In this document: positions 11,401 through 23,841 of the stretch, piece by piece
Numbering within the stretch: the first letter of the stretch is position 1
Layout: every line of letters starts with the position of its first letter
The notes under the pieces: generated by a model
Told to the model about the DNA's origin: nothing
The model's input: only the letters and a program-made list of their open reading frames with translations
The model's database searches: none
Made by a program: the position numbers and the translations under genes
Origin: Mesodorylaimus sp. YZB2_4
Lineage: Eukaryota; Nematoda; Enoplea; Dorylaimida; Dorylaimidae
Assembly: GCA_030248295.1 (NCBI GenBank)
Contig: JASANH010001671.1
Coordinates: 372,001-436,000, forward strand
Direction: 5' to 3'
DNA: 64,000 nucleotides

Positions 11401-14367
11401 AGGCGGAGAAGATAAATGAAAGCTAGGCTTGGCGTATCTCACCTTGTCAAGAAATTCTTTATGCTTCACGCATTTTAAGTATATTTCATAGCCGCACCAG
11501 CATCTGCTTCATTTCCTGAGTCTATAAAGAAATAGTTTCCGATTCTACGCCTCTTCTCCAAAATGTGCTGCAAGACATTTGTGGAGGGCGGAAACGAGAG
11601 GATGTTCTCTATTCGAACTGTAACCAGAGCCTCTTTCAATCCATGCTCGGTTCCCAACTGCTCTTTTCAGTCGGTTCCCAGCATGCTGGCTGACGAATGG
11701 ACGTTCTAATCGTTTTTGAAATGTTCCAGCGCGTTTTGATCCACCTTAGGCCAGTTTAGCCTTACGAATAGCGAATGGAAAATAGGGATTTTCGAAGTCT
11801 TGTATTTATCTATCCCTCCTTTAAGCCATCCGTCGAGGGCTTCTAGCAATCTATACCTAAGCCCGCTTCTGCTTCCTCGTGGCTTATCCTCTATCTCAAT
11901 TGCCAGTTGGATTTTTTGAAGCGAGGCCGAGTGAACAGAATGAAAATCCCAGCGGACAAACGTAAAAGAATTTGTCTATCGCATGGAGAGTGAGGGGTGT
12001 TGGCTTGGGTGCGTAGTTTGGATTTAGTATCTTGGCATGGAATGTTTTCATTGTCAGTTGTTGTCGACTTCAATGTTGTTTTCTTCGCCTTTGCTAACCT
12101 TTCTCTAAAGTAGTCTTGTAAAACCGAAGCAGCTGCCCTCGACGAACTATGAGGTGTGAGTGAAGTCGTTGATTCGTTCTGCCAACGAGTACTCGCATAT
12201 TTCAAGTTGGACGAGTTCGAGTACGGCTCGAAGACGGTTTGGAAATGAGCTTATAAATCTGAGCTTTCAATTTTTCCAACATTTTGATTGTCTAGTGCAA
12301 AACAGGTGGATGAAGAATGATAAAATGTTGGATTATGTTCAGCATTTTCACTTTCCTCTTCGACATTCGTATATGGTTATAATTTCTGGCTGATTTTTCC
12401 CACAGTCACACGTCTAATCGGCTGAAAACATTAGAAATATACAAGAAAAAGAAGTTTTGCGAGCTACTTTCTTTCTCGCTTGGTTGAATTAAAAAATAAT
12501 TGGCTTTATTAGAAAGGCATCTCGGAGTAAATTTTGCTTTGAGAGGCCCAACTTTTCATGGGGCCATGTTGCCAGGACCTGCTAGCGATCCTCTCGCGGT
12601 TTATGAAGGTAAGAATTAGATTTCGTGGTGCATTCGTGCTGTTGTGGTTTGCATGCTGTCAGTGGTTTCATCAGGATCGTGCTTTGATGGACATCCTATA
12701 GGGCTGGCTGAAAAAGCATGTACGGTATCTTTTTTACTGGACACGTTGGACGTGTGAGGTTCCAGCAGTTGGCGGAGAAGAACTATGCGGAATTTTAACC
12801 TCCTCTCGATTTTCGCAAATTCCGACTCCAGGTTACACTGCGCTGCAGATCAATTCTTCTCATTTCGCTAGGCAACTCCATGACTTTTGATACTCACACT
12901 ATTTTAATACTGTCATACTTTCACAATATCATTTTTCTTATCGATTATAAATGAGATTTGTGGATGCTCGCAAATGTATGCTAGCACATGTGTTGAAACG
13001 TAATCTAGAGATGGTCAACAAAACCTTTTCCCACGTCCAGCTTTTATGATGGTTGTGTGAGGGCGTGCCGAAGGAGAGGATTCTAGATTTTCCAGATGCT
13101 CTTTGATGTCCCTTATTTTTACACACGCCCTCAGCTTGCCTATCCGTCCGTAAGGCCGCCGTCATTTGGTCTTTGTCTTTAATGAAAGTCGTTAGACGAC
13201 AATTACGAGCAGATTTTCTATTTCTTGCAGCGATATGGTTTTTGTGAAAAGTGAGCGACTCGACTAGTCCTCGGTGACTTGGTGAGAAAAGAAGGGTGGT
13301 GAAGCGATTCGTCTTCGTTTGCCTCTTCGAATCGGCATGAGATAGTAAAGCTGGCTTTGGCCGTGCTAATCGTAAGACAAGTCGAAGGCGCCAAGCTAAA
13401 GCACATAAAATAGCATCAAACCTCTTTTCTTGAACGTTGGCAAATTTTAAAGAAGCCAAGCGGAGAACAGTTGGTGTTCAGCAGAAGGCTAGAATGTACA
13501 CGAGCGACACCTGTAAAAGAACAAGCGGGCGGAACAGGAGCATAAGAAATGGGTTTGATTGACACCGCGATCGTGGTCGAGAAAATCTATCTTTGATCAC
13601 TTTCAAACTACTCCAAGTGTATCGCGTTACTAATGCCCCCGCATCTCCATTGCCACTTGTATACACTTTATTTTTAAGACGACGTTTTCATCTTAATTTA
13701 CTTTTTCCTGAGCTCTCCTCGTCTCACGATCAGTTGCCAATCGTCTAAAAAAAACAGTACTCGTACCACGCTTCAAGTGTGGCTTGTGGTTTGGGGGTTT
13801 ATCGTCAGCTCTATCTTTACTCCATCTCTGATCTGCCATATTGGCTAAGACTGGACTTACCATTTGGATATAAAATGAGGGGTATTAATAAGGGATTGGA
13901 GAAGGTACGTTTAAGTCCGTTTCTGTTGGACCCCCATATGCATATGAAAACAGTAAACCTATCCGTTGGTACACTGCGGGGTGGGATCTAATGGCTGAAC
14001 CGATTTAGTCCTCGCCTTCTTGGAGCAGCCAGTAACAACAGCAGTCATGGCTTGCATAATGGTTGTGTGTTGAGCACCTGTAATGCTAAACCTTTCAAAT
14101 TCTGAACGGCAGTCGGGTTTCGATCGTACCCATCCTCGATTACGAGGAAAGACCAGCTCGAATTGATGCCGGACAGCCGTGACTGACGGCCGGATGTTCA
14201 TTTCCTCGTCCCTCGTCTTCGCATTCAAGTGTCCCTCGATGCGAGTCTGAGTTTCCAATCACCATTCGCTTCCCGATTGCCTTTGTACAGTAGCCGTGCA
14301 GTGAGACCAGTGTGGTGGTGTATCGGAGACGTAGAGACATCGGCACATTATAGCAGCAATATTTTAC
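8498..14367. other. Long gene-poor region
   Basis: Almost 6 kb with no gene I can support. The first 150 bases are the leader of the membrane-protein gene. A 120-codon open frame at 10285-10644 is listed separately. The rest is moderately AT-rich with scattered short open frames on both strands lacking domains, and could contain introns or 5' exons of the downstream innexin, or be intergenic. Confidence 0.4.
10285..10550 (+). CDS. Possible orphan coding exon (uncertain)
   Basis: An open frame starts with MSLSSEAVLHLLRRRS and runs as a Ser/Arg/Pro/His-rich, disordered-looking stretch up to a potential donor (gtaggt) at 10551. Some innexins of the nematode UNC-7 type have long, disordered N-terminal extensions encoded by far-upstream exons, so this could be a 5' exon of the innexin at 14368. 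The 3.8-kb gap would be an unusually long intron for this window. No homology was recognised. It may equally be chance. Confidence 0.25.
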
Positions 14368-17300
14368 ATGGTGGTGCTAAGAGGTTCCTATTTGATTTTT
14401 CCAACAGCCACTGGACATCCGGGAGGTTGGATACCGATATTTCCCGATTCTCGTCGCCCGTTTCGTGACCCATTCGGTCGAGGCGGTCGTCATTATCGCG
14501 GACCGAACGTGATTGGTATGCATTTCTTTACGGCCGCCTTGCGGGCGTTAGAACCTCGAATCGACGATGATTTCGTCGATCGCCTAAACTACTATTATTC
14601 ATCCACAATGATCATCATGTTCGCCATACTGGTATCGGCCAAGCAGTACGTTGGACATCCCATCGAATGCTGGGTATTTCAACTGGACAGACTTTCTCAC
14701 GCTCAGTGTCCCGCATACCTTTTTTCAGGTGCCTGCACAATTCACCAAAGCTATGGAACAGTATGCTGAGAACTATTGCTGGATACAGAACACATATTGG
14801 GTGCCTTTCAGTGATTTGATACCGAATCGATGGGAGGACAGGGAGCGGAGACAAATTGGGTAAGCTTGATCCTCAATACCAGCAACTCGCCTCCTGGCAA
14901 CTCCAAAACCAGAGGAGATCCAGGCTGACAGCGACTTAGACTTGACCGCACTCAGGCCCTTTGGTCGGCTTTTCTGACTTCTTTAGCACCTATTTTCGTT
15001 TTGTGGAGTGTTTTAGTGCGGAGCTGCACTTGAGAAATTTTTCAGCGAGGCCACACACGCCAATTCTATAATAATTATCAGAAACAAGGGAAGAATGCTG
15101 ACGAGTGTTTCTCCAGAGCTGAATCCCTCCACCAACCAGCCTCCAGGGCTCACTAAAACCAGTTCGTTATCACTTTGCAAGTCCGAAACTAATCATCAGA
15201 GGGTGTAAGGAGCGCAAAAAAAACGATTTTGAGGCTCCATGTAGTGGAGTGTATCGAGATCATGTGCAAGAGGTCATGCAGACAAAGCATTGCAGCACGT
15301 AAAAAAACAGCATACGCGGAGCAAGTCTCTCTGTCCTCGCACAGCATACAGTGTCCAGGCCGGCTGACTGACTGTCTGACTGTATCGTGCCATAAAGACT
15401 TAAGCCCAAACTATAGTTCCCTGCGATGCGACACATTTGAGTGAGCTGACAATGTAAAAGGGTCCCTAAAACGTCGCATCGCGAGCTTATTTGACGCATC
15501 GCATGGAACTATACTTCCAGCTTCACAGTAGCAGTTGCAGAGGCTCGACTGGCAATCGATACTCTGCACGGAACCGGAAGCTAAGAGCATCACCCGTGAG
15601 CCATGGACTAGGTGAAGACTTGGTTGGCTGCCCTGGGTTGTTGGCGTGGTGCAAAACCTCCACCAGTCACTCCCTCAAGCAATACGGTCCCAGTCGAATT
15701 ACGCAATCCATCTCAATTGGCAGAGAGCACAAACGCTTACAGTAGGCTCTAGACTTTCAAAGGTTCATGATGCATAAGTCCAAAGTCTTTCCCTCAAATC
15801 TCGCAAAATTACAGTACATTTGTCGCCATTGCCTATGGATCTATCAATTACCTTTTTTCCATTTGGTCTATTTTCAGGTACTACCAATGGGTTCCATTTA
15901 TTCTTGCATTGGAAGCCATGATGTTTTATGTTCCAACTATTGTATGGCGCATGATGAACTCGCAGTCAGGTATGTCACGTGAGACAGTTCGCAAAAAGGG
16001 GTTGAGGTGCCTATATTGAAAGTATCTTGCTGTATATCCCACACCCACATCTCTGTAGTTTTATGGAGGGCTGCTCATCAAACTTGGGGGGGGGGGGTTG
16101 TACAAGTTGGTACCCTACGCCCTAACTACCTTCTGCTGTGGATCCACGGAACGACTGATAGAGATATACAGTACCGTACATACCATGCGGTTTGGACAGG
16201 TCTCTGACATACAGACATGATATAGAGGGATACTTTCATAGTTTTGGGCTAGCAATAAGCTCTCGGAAGACAACATCCAAGCACTGAGAACTCGAAGAGT
16301 ATGTCCAAGGCGGATAGGAGTCAGGAATAGGAGCATGACTAAGCAACATTCAGTTTTCGAGGCTCATCCGGCAACCTCTCTCTGCACAGAGTCGGCGCAC
16401 GATATTTCAGCCAGGACCAGACTGAAAGGGCTTGATTTGGCTGCCTCAGTTTTTGGCATTGCAAACGCTCCACTGGTCGCTCCCACCATGATGCATACGA
16501 ATCACCATGATAGGGCATACTCTGCGTTACTGTCCTTTTTACGGCTTGTATAACCCAGTTTCTGCCATACCCTGTGGAGGGCGATGAATATCCTTGATCG
16601 TACCTTTCTTAGGGATCAATACGGTCGGTGTGCTTCAGATGGCCAGTGACGAGCACAACATTGAGCCCGAAAATCGAATTCGAACAGTCAATATCCTCTC
16701 TCGGTATTTGGACGACGCATTGAGATACCAACGTGATTTTGGCACAAAGGAGAAATCGGTCTATTTGTGGGCTTTCATAAGAGTTGGAAAATTTTACGGC
16801 GCTTACGTGTCCTTACTCTATATATTTGTGAAATTCCTCTATTGCGTCAATGTGTTGGGGCAGTTCTTTCTTTTAAATCGATTTTTGGAAACGTCAGATT
16901 ACCCATTTTTTGGTGCCCACGTCCTTTGGGATTTGGTGAATGTAAGTCAAGCCGGGATTGGGAGACCCTGCTTGTGGGTAGTCCATAGCGCTATTCTTGG
17001 GTGACCGCATTATCGAGTGCGGCAGGGGGTAGAGTAGGCCACATCGCTGTGTGCTCACGGCAAGTTTGGAAGAACATATGTTAGCTGTTTATATGCAAGA
17101 TGGTACTGAGATGGTACTGAGTGGGGTGGGGGCGGAGGAGTAGACCACACGCCACGTCACTACGTCAGCAAGCTCAATGGTTACGATTTTAGGGTGCCGA
17201 TTGGCAGCACTCGGGGAAATTTCCTCGAGTAACATTATGCGATTTCGACATCCGCGTGGTGGGCAATATTCACAGGCACACCATACAATGCGTCCTGGTC

Positions 17301-18044
17301 ATAAACATGTTCACTGAGAAGATATTCATTTGCCTCTGGCTATGGCTACTCTTCCTCTGCTTCACCGACGTGTTCGGTCTACTGTTCTGGACCATGACCT
17401 CCATCATACCTTCACTGCGCATCAAGTTCGTATTGAAACACTTGGATCTCACCGATGCTCCTCCCGATCCAATGAAGGACGCTAAGCATATTCGGAAATT
17501 TGTCTTGAACTTTTTGAGACCCGATGGTGTCCTTATGCTCCGCATGATCGCCAATCACGGCGGGACTATTCTTTGTACTGAACTCATCTATTCGTTATGG
17601 CTAAGGTACCGAGAGACGTTCAAGCTTACTGTCGAGCCTCAAGAGGACGAGGAGCTGCACGACGGGGCATCGTCGGCAGGCGAGACCTCTCAGCAGGCAT
17701 CAACCACTGTCGAGAAACCGATCACAGGGCTGTCGGGTATTCCCATCTCGGTCATCGGGGACAAGAAGAGGGACTCGACCAGTGGCCCCGACACCGTCAA
17801 TACAGAACAGCAACCTCGATCCGTATCTCCCGTCCTGGACGAGGAGTCGGAACTGCAGCCATGGGCCAAAGTGCCTCCTATGCCTCTGATTGGCAATCAC
17901 AGGCCGACCATGCTGAACGCATTGGCCGGTGGAGTGGGCAAAGGACGTTTTATTCCAGAAAAGCCAAACCACAGTGGGAGCGGGCCGATAGAGACTCGGT
18001 CTCCATCCCGAGTAGGCGAAGAGTACGGTAGCGCCTACGTGTAG
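14368..18044 (+). CDS. Innexin gap-junction/hemichannel protein
   Basis: Five exons: 14368-14673, 14729-14859, 15878-15969, 16613-16941, 17193-18044, about 569 aa with consistent phases. Innexin landmarks in order: [11 protein letters not shown] entering helix 1; the first extracellular loop with [12 protein letters not shown] and ENYCW, supplying two cysteines; the invariant YYQWVPF start of helix 2; a cytoplasmic loop with [18 protein letters not shown]; helix 3; the second extracellular loop with VTLCDF and the following IQC, again two cysteines; then helix 4. The order [14 protein letters not shown] is nematode-like. A 47-residue Gly/Arg/Pro-rich extension precedes the usual N-terminus. 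The long C-terminal tail after LWLRYRE is polar, Ser/Thr/Pro-rich and a plausible regulatory region. Innexins form invertebrate electrical synapses and hemichannels. Introns 2 and 3 (1018 and 643 bp) are longer than typical here. Confidence 0.93.
15411..15513. repeat. Foldback element with GCATC-type arms (inside innexin intron)
   Basis: The left arm ctatagttccctgcgatgcg at 15411-15430 is answered by an inverted arm at 15495-15513, with 18 of 19 paired bases matching. The spacer is about 64 bp and holds a further cgcatcgcg. Related GCATC-rich sequence ending in a GAACTATA arm occurs at about 35.66-35.78 kb, so this looks like a small MITE-like or foldback repeat family. Confidence 0.55.
16087..16098. 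repeat. Poly-G tract
   Basis: A run of about a dozen G in an innexin intron. Length is likely to vary or be misread in assembly. Confidence 0.6.
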
Positions 18045-18475
18045 CTGTCCGTACCTATGCACACGAATCTTAGATATAGTGCCAGTGAAAGCAATAATAT
18101 GCACTTGTAGTAGTGCCCGTGTATAGCCAACTCGTGTATGATTCCTGCTTCCTGCATGTGCTTTGTCCGTGCTATGCCACACTGCCTCTGAACCTAGTCA
18201 GCTTTATGTAAAATATTTGAAACATTCATATACGCTTGCCTCGTCTTCACCTGAGATATTATACGTACTAGCTCAACCACGGCCCCAATATCCGTTTACC
18301 ACACTTCAAACAGCAATATTATGACCACCACGCAGTGCGAGAAACATGAATTCGTGCTGACTACTGCCTAAGCTACGTACATGCAGAGTAGTATTGCACA
18401 CCAACAGGAAAACCAATCGCAGTCCGAACCGTTCGCCACTAAATCTACGTTCCGCAAGCCTTAAATTTTCGAAGC
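18045..18475. other. Intergenic between convergent genes
   Basis: Holds the 3' ends of the innexin (+) and POLB (-) transcription units. No gene seen. Confidence 0.5.
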
Positions 18476-21400
18476 TTAGGCGAAACCAGTGCGGTCCTTC
18501 GGCGAAACGTATTTCATTCCAATGTGATCAAACACATCCTTTTCCGACTTGACGGGTAACGGTTCGCCCAATTTTCCTGAAATGAAGCCGTGTTGAAGAC
18601 TCGCTCGATGATCTACTTTCTTAAGTCTTCGAGTTTCTTCAGTATGTTCCCAGGGCCATTCATTCCTGCTCAAAGATTGGGGTCGACCGGATCATACCAT
18701 CATCTACAGTGCTATACATGTTACATGGAGAACACTTGAAAATGCTTTGAGTGAATGTCGCTATTGTTATGAGTGCTACATCCAAATTTTACTTCTCCAG
18801 GACCATACTCATGACCTGTAAAATTGTGAGATACAGTAAATAGAAGCTGTTATTTCAAAAACACAAAAATTTTAACCTTGAGTAGGATTCGAACCTGCGC
18901 CTCTTTGATTACAGGTTTATCACACAGAGCCACACACTTCACCATCATAACTTCAAGCGCTCAGTCCATCATTGCGACACGTCGCATGTAGAGACAGACA
19001 AGAGCGAGCCATGGTCTCCTTTGGAGGGGAGGGGGTGATCATCTAAGAATCAGATGAGCTGTATATCAAATGAAAGCCCCTGGTGAAATGATGGCCTTGA
19101 TACGTGTAACCAGCGCACCCAGGCGGGGGGAGAGAGTCGAGACAGAAGTCTCTGGGCCAAAAGTTGGACGGAAGGCGGGTTAGTCTCGCAACTATACATG
19201 GCCTAGAAACATCAACTCGAGAGGCTGACGTCTCCAGCCAAGGGAGGTATCGATCTCCCAACCGCTAGGGAGGCTGGTTACATACGCATGTCATTGTCCC
19301 ATCGTCCTACACTTTGTAAAATATTTGAACGTAAAGCGCAGTGGCAAAGTCTTGACAGAGTCGCCGCGCCTGTGGCGTAGGCTGTAAAGTCAGAGATTTC
19401 ATGTCAAGCTTGCATACGGCACTTGTTACAAATATTTAACCGAATAAAGGGCGATAAAGAAAATGACACAAACCAATTTTTGTTCCACCGACAGATTCTT
19501 GGTGTCACCCTGGACGCTTCCCCGACACTCACTGATAGTGAGTCCAGCAATGCTGCATGAGCCTTACCTCCAGGACCAACTTTCCTCACACAATATTCGT
19601 TCAACATGAATCCATTCTCCTGAGCCGTCTTACGCATCTCGCGATTGAATGCTTCCGAGCCGGTAAAATACAACACGCCGCACCAATACTGATCGCTCGG
19701 AATCAAACTGAAAGGAACACAGCGTTACGATTCTCAACTCAGATCAGACATACAGCTTACCGAATATCGATTCGTCTGTGCAAATATTCCTGAGATTCAG
19801 TACTTTCCGAGCTGACAGTTTCCTTTACTTTTTCGTCGGTTTCGCTCTCAGATTCCTGTTTCTCGCTGCCATCTTCTTGCTCTTTCTTTTTTAGTTCTTC
19901 AATCAGCTAAAACAAATGTGTCATGGTATCATAAGCATTTCGGCAATGTATTTACGTTACCTCTTTGTTCACCATGCATACGCCCATGTATTTCGAGTCA
20001 CCATGCGACAACGTGTCCGTAACAAAGCTGGATTTGTTCAAGACATTTACCACAGCGTCCAGCAATTCACCCTAAAAGGACCACAAGCTTAATTTAATCA
20101 TACAGCAGAATTTAAAAATGAAACCCCACTCACGTGTTTGTCTTCATCATCGGAAGTATACGACGGATGGGTCAGCAGAATATCAATATCGCCCGAAGAC
20201 TTGGCACCGCGACGATAGCTGCCGCAAACGGTCACATGATAGTCCTTGTCCAAGTCTCTGATCACACTAGAGATATATTTCTGAAAATGAAGCCAATTAG
20301 TGGCGTTTCTCGAGTATGATGATTGCTTCTGAGAACCCACTCCGGTCAGCGTAACTGGCAACAGTGCCATGGTCATCATAATGCCAAGAAAAGTATACTA
20401 CAATAGATAGCACTTTTACGTGGGTGGTTTCAGCACCCCTCAATGGCAGAAGCAGAAAATGAAAAAGCCGTGGCCTAGCGAGCGGGTAGGCGTCTGCTTT
20501 TCAATCACAGCCAGTCTTCAGGCCTCCGTTACAGCGAAAAGCAGACTGAAAGACTTACATTCGTGTATAGTAGACAATGCCTACACTGTCCTGCCCTCTA
20601 ATAAGTAGATGCCTACAAAGTAGATTTGCGACTTTTGGGAGACAACATCACCCTTTTAATAGAACCTTCCTCTCCCAACTAATTCCCTGAATTAGTCCTC
20701 ACTTCTCTTATCTTATTTACCTCCATCAATTTCATTTCTTCGCGCGGAATACGCTCTTGGAAATCCTCGAAATACTTGACACCAATTTGTTGATGATGAT
20801 TCAGTTTGTCCAAGTTTTTACGCAGTTCTAAAAATACCAATATTATTACGAGAAAGAGAGGAAATAAAAACAAGTCATACCTTCGATTGACGTAATGCCC
20901 TCATCGTACAATTTCCGAGCGTGTGCTGGCCTACAAAATTATCGTTCAAGAAAGAACCGGCGAGGAAAAACGAGAACACTAACCCGATGCCGGTGACTTT
21001 AGTTAATTCTTGAATAGCAACGTTTGCATCGCTTGCTCGAATTTTCTCCAACTTCTCCAATTTCCCAGATTGAAGAAATTCGTCAATTTTCTGAGCGATT
21101 TTGACACCAACGCCCTTCTGAAACAAATAAATCAATGTATTGTAACGGAAAACGCATAGGGCTATTTTCAGTAGGAACTGGGGAAACAAGACGTCGACTG
21201 GCCGGTCTCTCACAATCAGATGGCGAGCTTATCGGAAAACAGATCAGAAACCAACAACCAGACAAATCCTGATCTATATTATAATGCAGATTTTCGATCA
21301 CCTAAAGATCAAAATGTACCTTCTCACTGCAGCTCCCAACGTTCCACGGCCATGCTGCTTCCATGATCATGTGCAATCAATCTTCTATACAATATGTGTA

Positions 21401-21817
21401 TTTCTTAAAACGTGTGTTAAGCACCCGATTACTGCTAATACGGAACATAGGTAGCGCAAAACTTGGATGTTCAAAAACTATTACGAATTTAGTTCAATAA
21501 ACAAGCTTTTAGATAAGAACGATTTGAGAGGGAGTAAATAAGTCACCTCGCGATCAGGCATATGTGAAGGAAATAGGGCAGCAAGCTTAAACAATTCTGG
21601 GATTCCAATCTGAACCACGTACCAGTTTCTTTGCTTCTTCGCCACTCGTTATAGGACTTTGATGATTGGCAATTACTCCAGCGGCTTTGCGATAGGCGAC
21701 GTACTTGAATCTTTGACGAGTCACATTCTTCTCGTATTCGCTCAATTCCAAGAGCATATCAACGATTTTCTTGTTGACGCTTTCGCTCGAATCAACTTGC
21801 TGCTTACGTTTGCTCAT
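18476..21817 (-). CDS. POLB: DNA polymerase beta (family X)
   Basis: Nine exons on the minus strand: 21623-21817, 20984-21117, 20881-20930, 20721-20827, 20134-20280, 19961-20071, 19761-19906, 19568-19707, 18476-18576; about 376 aa with every phase matching. The 8-kDa lyase domain is present (MSKRK start, [23 protein letters not shown] helix-hairpin-helix with the lyase lysine region). Next come the second HhH ([18 protein letters not shown]) and the [14 protein letters not shown] segment. The palm has the [20 protein letters not shown] motif with the catalytic Asp pair, and RRIDIR supplies the third Asp. The [14 protein letters not shown] and [14 protein letters not shown] thumb motifs follow. 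It fills single-nucleotide gaps and removes 5'-dRP in base excision repair. Compared with about 335 aa in vertebrates, the extra length is mostly an acidic Lys/Glu-rich insert before the RRIDIR motif. The last intron (991 bp) holds a tRNA-like repeat. Confidence 0.95.
18880..18975 (-). repeat. tRNA-derived SINE-like piece
   Basis: On the minus strand a T-arm-like GCAGGTTCGAATCCTAC is preceded at tRNA-like spacing by a degenerate D-arm and anticodon region. It lies in the last POLB intron. The internal stems do not pair well, so it is read as an old SINE head and not as a working tRNA gene. Confidence 0.45.
20455..20530 (+). repeat. Possible SINE 5' fragment in POLB intron
   Basis: GTGGCCTAGCGAGCGGGTAG followed by GCGTCTGCTTTTCAATCAC resembles the A-box half of a tRNA-like sequence. 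No B box follows at the expected place, so it is probably a truncated SINE head. Confidence 0.35.
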
Positions 21818-22322
21818 TTTTTCTGTAACAAACACTTTACAATGAGTTTATCAGGAGAAAAAATGAGTGAACATCAGGACAATAGGAACATGAATCGCTT
21901 AGGTCCCTGCATGCTCGGCGCTAGATATAACCTGCAGAGAGGCCTCTCATTACCTGTTCAAAATCCGCCAGTATATAACCAAAATCGATAATGTACCTAT
22001 TACACGCGTCGAAATTCGACGATTGGACCTTTTAACGACTGAACGACTGCCACTGTAAACATCAGAACCAAAGTATAAACAATGTCTTGTCTTTACGTAA
22101 TCTCCCGCGCTTTTGCAGACATTTTTTCTTCTGTTTTCCCGGTGATGCCTGAAGATCAAGTATCGGGATACTGTTACCGCATCTCGTGGGATCGGACTTC
22201 TTTGGAGGATTTTTTTTTGTTGTAAATGCACACTCTGTTTGAGAACTAATTCGAAAATTGGTATATGAAGGCGAATTTCACACAAAAGTACATATCAATT
22301 TTACGTAGCCTAAAGCCAAAGA
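21818..22322. promoter_or_regulatory. Divergent upstream region shared by POLB and H2A.Z
   Basis: About 505 bp separate the two start codons, which face apart. A bidirectional promoter is inferred from the arrangement alone. No TATA box or defined factor site was identified. Confidence 0.4.
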
Positions 22323-23550
22323 ATGGTAAGAATAATTTTAAAATGGTTCAATATTAAAAATGTGCGCGTGTGCCTTTCAGGCGGGTGGCAAAGCGGGAAA
22401 AGATTCTGGTAAAGCCAAAGCTAAAGCGATTTCTCGTAGTGCACGAGCTGGTCTTCAATTCCCGGTTGGTCGTATTCATCGATTCTTGAAGACGCGAACG
22501 ACAAGTCATGGAAGGGTTGGCGCCACGGCTGCTGTTTATTCGGCTGCAATCTTGGAATATCTGACTGCAGAAGTAAGCTAGACTAATGAGGTGGCCATAC
22601 AAACTGCGCGCTTGATACGTCTTGACAAGTGGCAAATTGTAGGGTCTGACCATAGGACGAATTCTGGAAACTTTGAGCGCCATCCGACCATGTGGCCAGT
22701 GATCAAAGTGACCAGTCAAGGCGGGGCCGTTTATCCGTCAGCGGATAAAAGATCCCTATTTTTGATCACAGTGCCTAACGGATATTTGACGACAATATGT
22801 TAGTGCATAGCCATTCCTGACCACCTTGTCGGAAATGTCGCTCAGACTTTGCAGAATGGTCAGCCCCAACAATTTGTCGATATTCACTTCGTGAGGTTCC
22901 CTTGTAAGCGATAGGAAGGCCTGTTCCCAGGGGTATCACCGTGGGCTGTGCGGACAGGTGTTACGTAGGTATATAGGGAGGTAAGTAGTTTGCCTTCCAT
23001 GAGCCATGCATGCGTGGGAATAACGACGATGAACCCATAGCAATGTACTTGATCGTGACGTTTCTGTGGGTAGTATCCGTAACATAATCATGACTTTTGA
23101 GTCTCCTGCTGAGTGAATGAGGCATACTCCTGCCGTAAGAATATTTCTGTTATACTGTCGTGGCGACAAAGTGGTGTTATTTTCTGATACACTCTTGCTG
23201 AGTGTTCAAACCATGCCACCTGCTGGTCTGATTGGTAGTTGTCACCCTTAGCAGTCTATCATATGATTTAGCCCTTCCAACTGCTTTTATTTGTCATTTT
23301 CAGGTTTTGGAACTAGCCGGAAACGCGTCAAAAGATTTGAAAGTCAAGCGCATAACGCCACGCCACTTACACTTGGCAATCAGAGGTGACGAGGAATTAG
23401 ATACGCTGATTAAGGCGACAATTGCTGGAGGAGGTACCCTAATAATGCTATTTGCTTGCAGCTATGTCCATCTCTTCCTTTTTAGGTGTTATTCCTCATA
23501 TTCATCGCTCGCTTATGGGCAAGAAAGGACAACAAAAAGCTCAACCGTAG
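22323..23550 (+). CDS. Histone H2A.Z variant
   Basis: Four exons: 22323-22325, 22381-22572, 23304-23433, 23486-23550, 129 aa. The first coding exon is only the ATG. The protein opens [20 protein letters not shown] and continues with [20 protein letters not shown], the H2A fold, an acidic-patch [20 protein letters not shown] region and the [19 protein letters not shown] docking segment typical of H2A.Z. It ends in [10 protein letters not shown]. This variant replaces H2A at promoters and regulatory sites and is loaded by SWR1/SRCAP remodellers. Introns and polyadenylated-type organisation fit a replacement variant, not a replication-coupled histone. Intron 2 is 731 bp. Confidence 0.97.
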
Positions 23551-23841
23551 CATTCGGGACGAGTATGCACGGATTCTGTGGCTTTCAAAAAGCTTTCGTT
23601 GCGCTGCTAGCTTGCGCATAGCGTAAGACTGTACTCTATTTGTAAGTTTCTATCATCTGTTTGTATTTTCATGTGTTGCTCATTCCAGTTATGCTCTGTA
23701 CTCACATTTACTCTTGCAGAATGGAACGCTTTTACCCGTGACTGAACCCAGTTATAGCACTCATGTGCACTTGCCATCAGTACACACACACATACATGCA
23801 TATGGTACACACTAGTGCTGCCGATGTGTCCTGATCGATAA

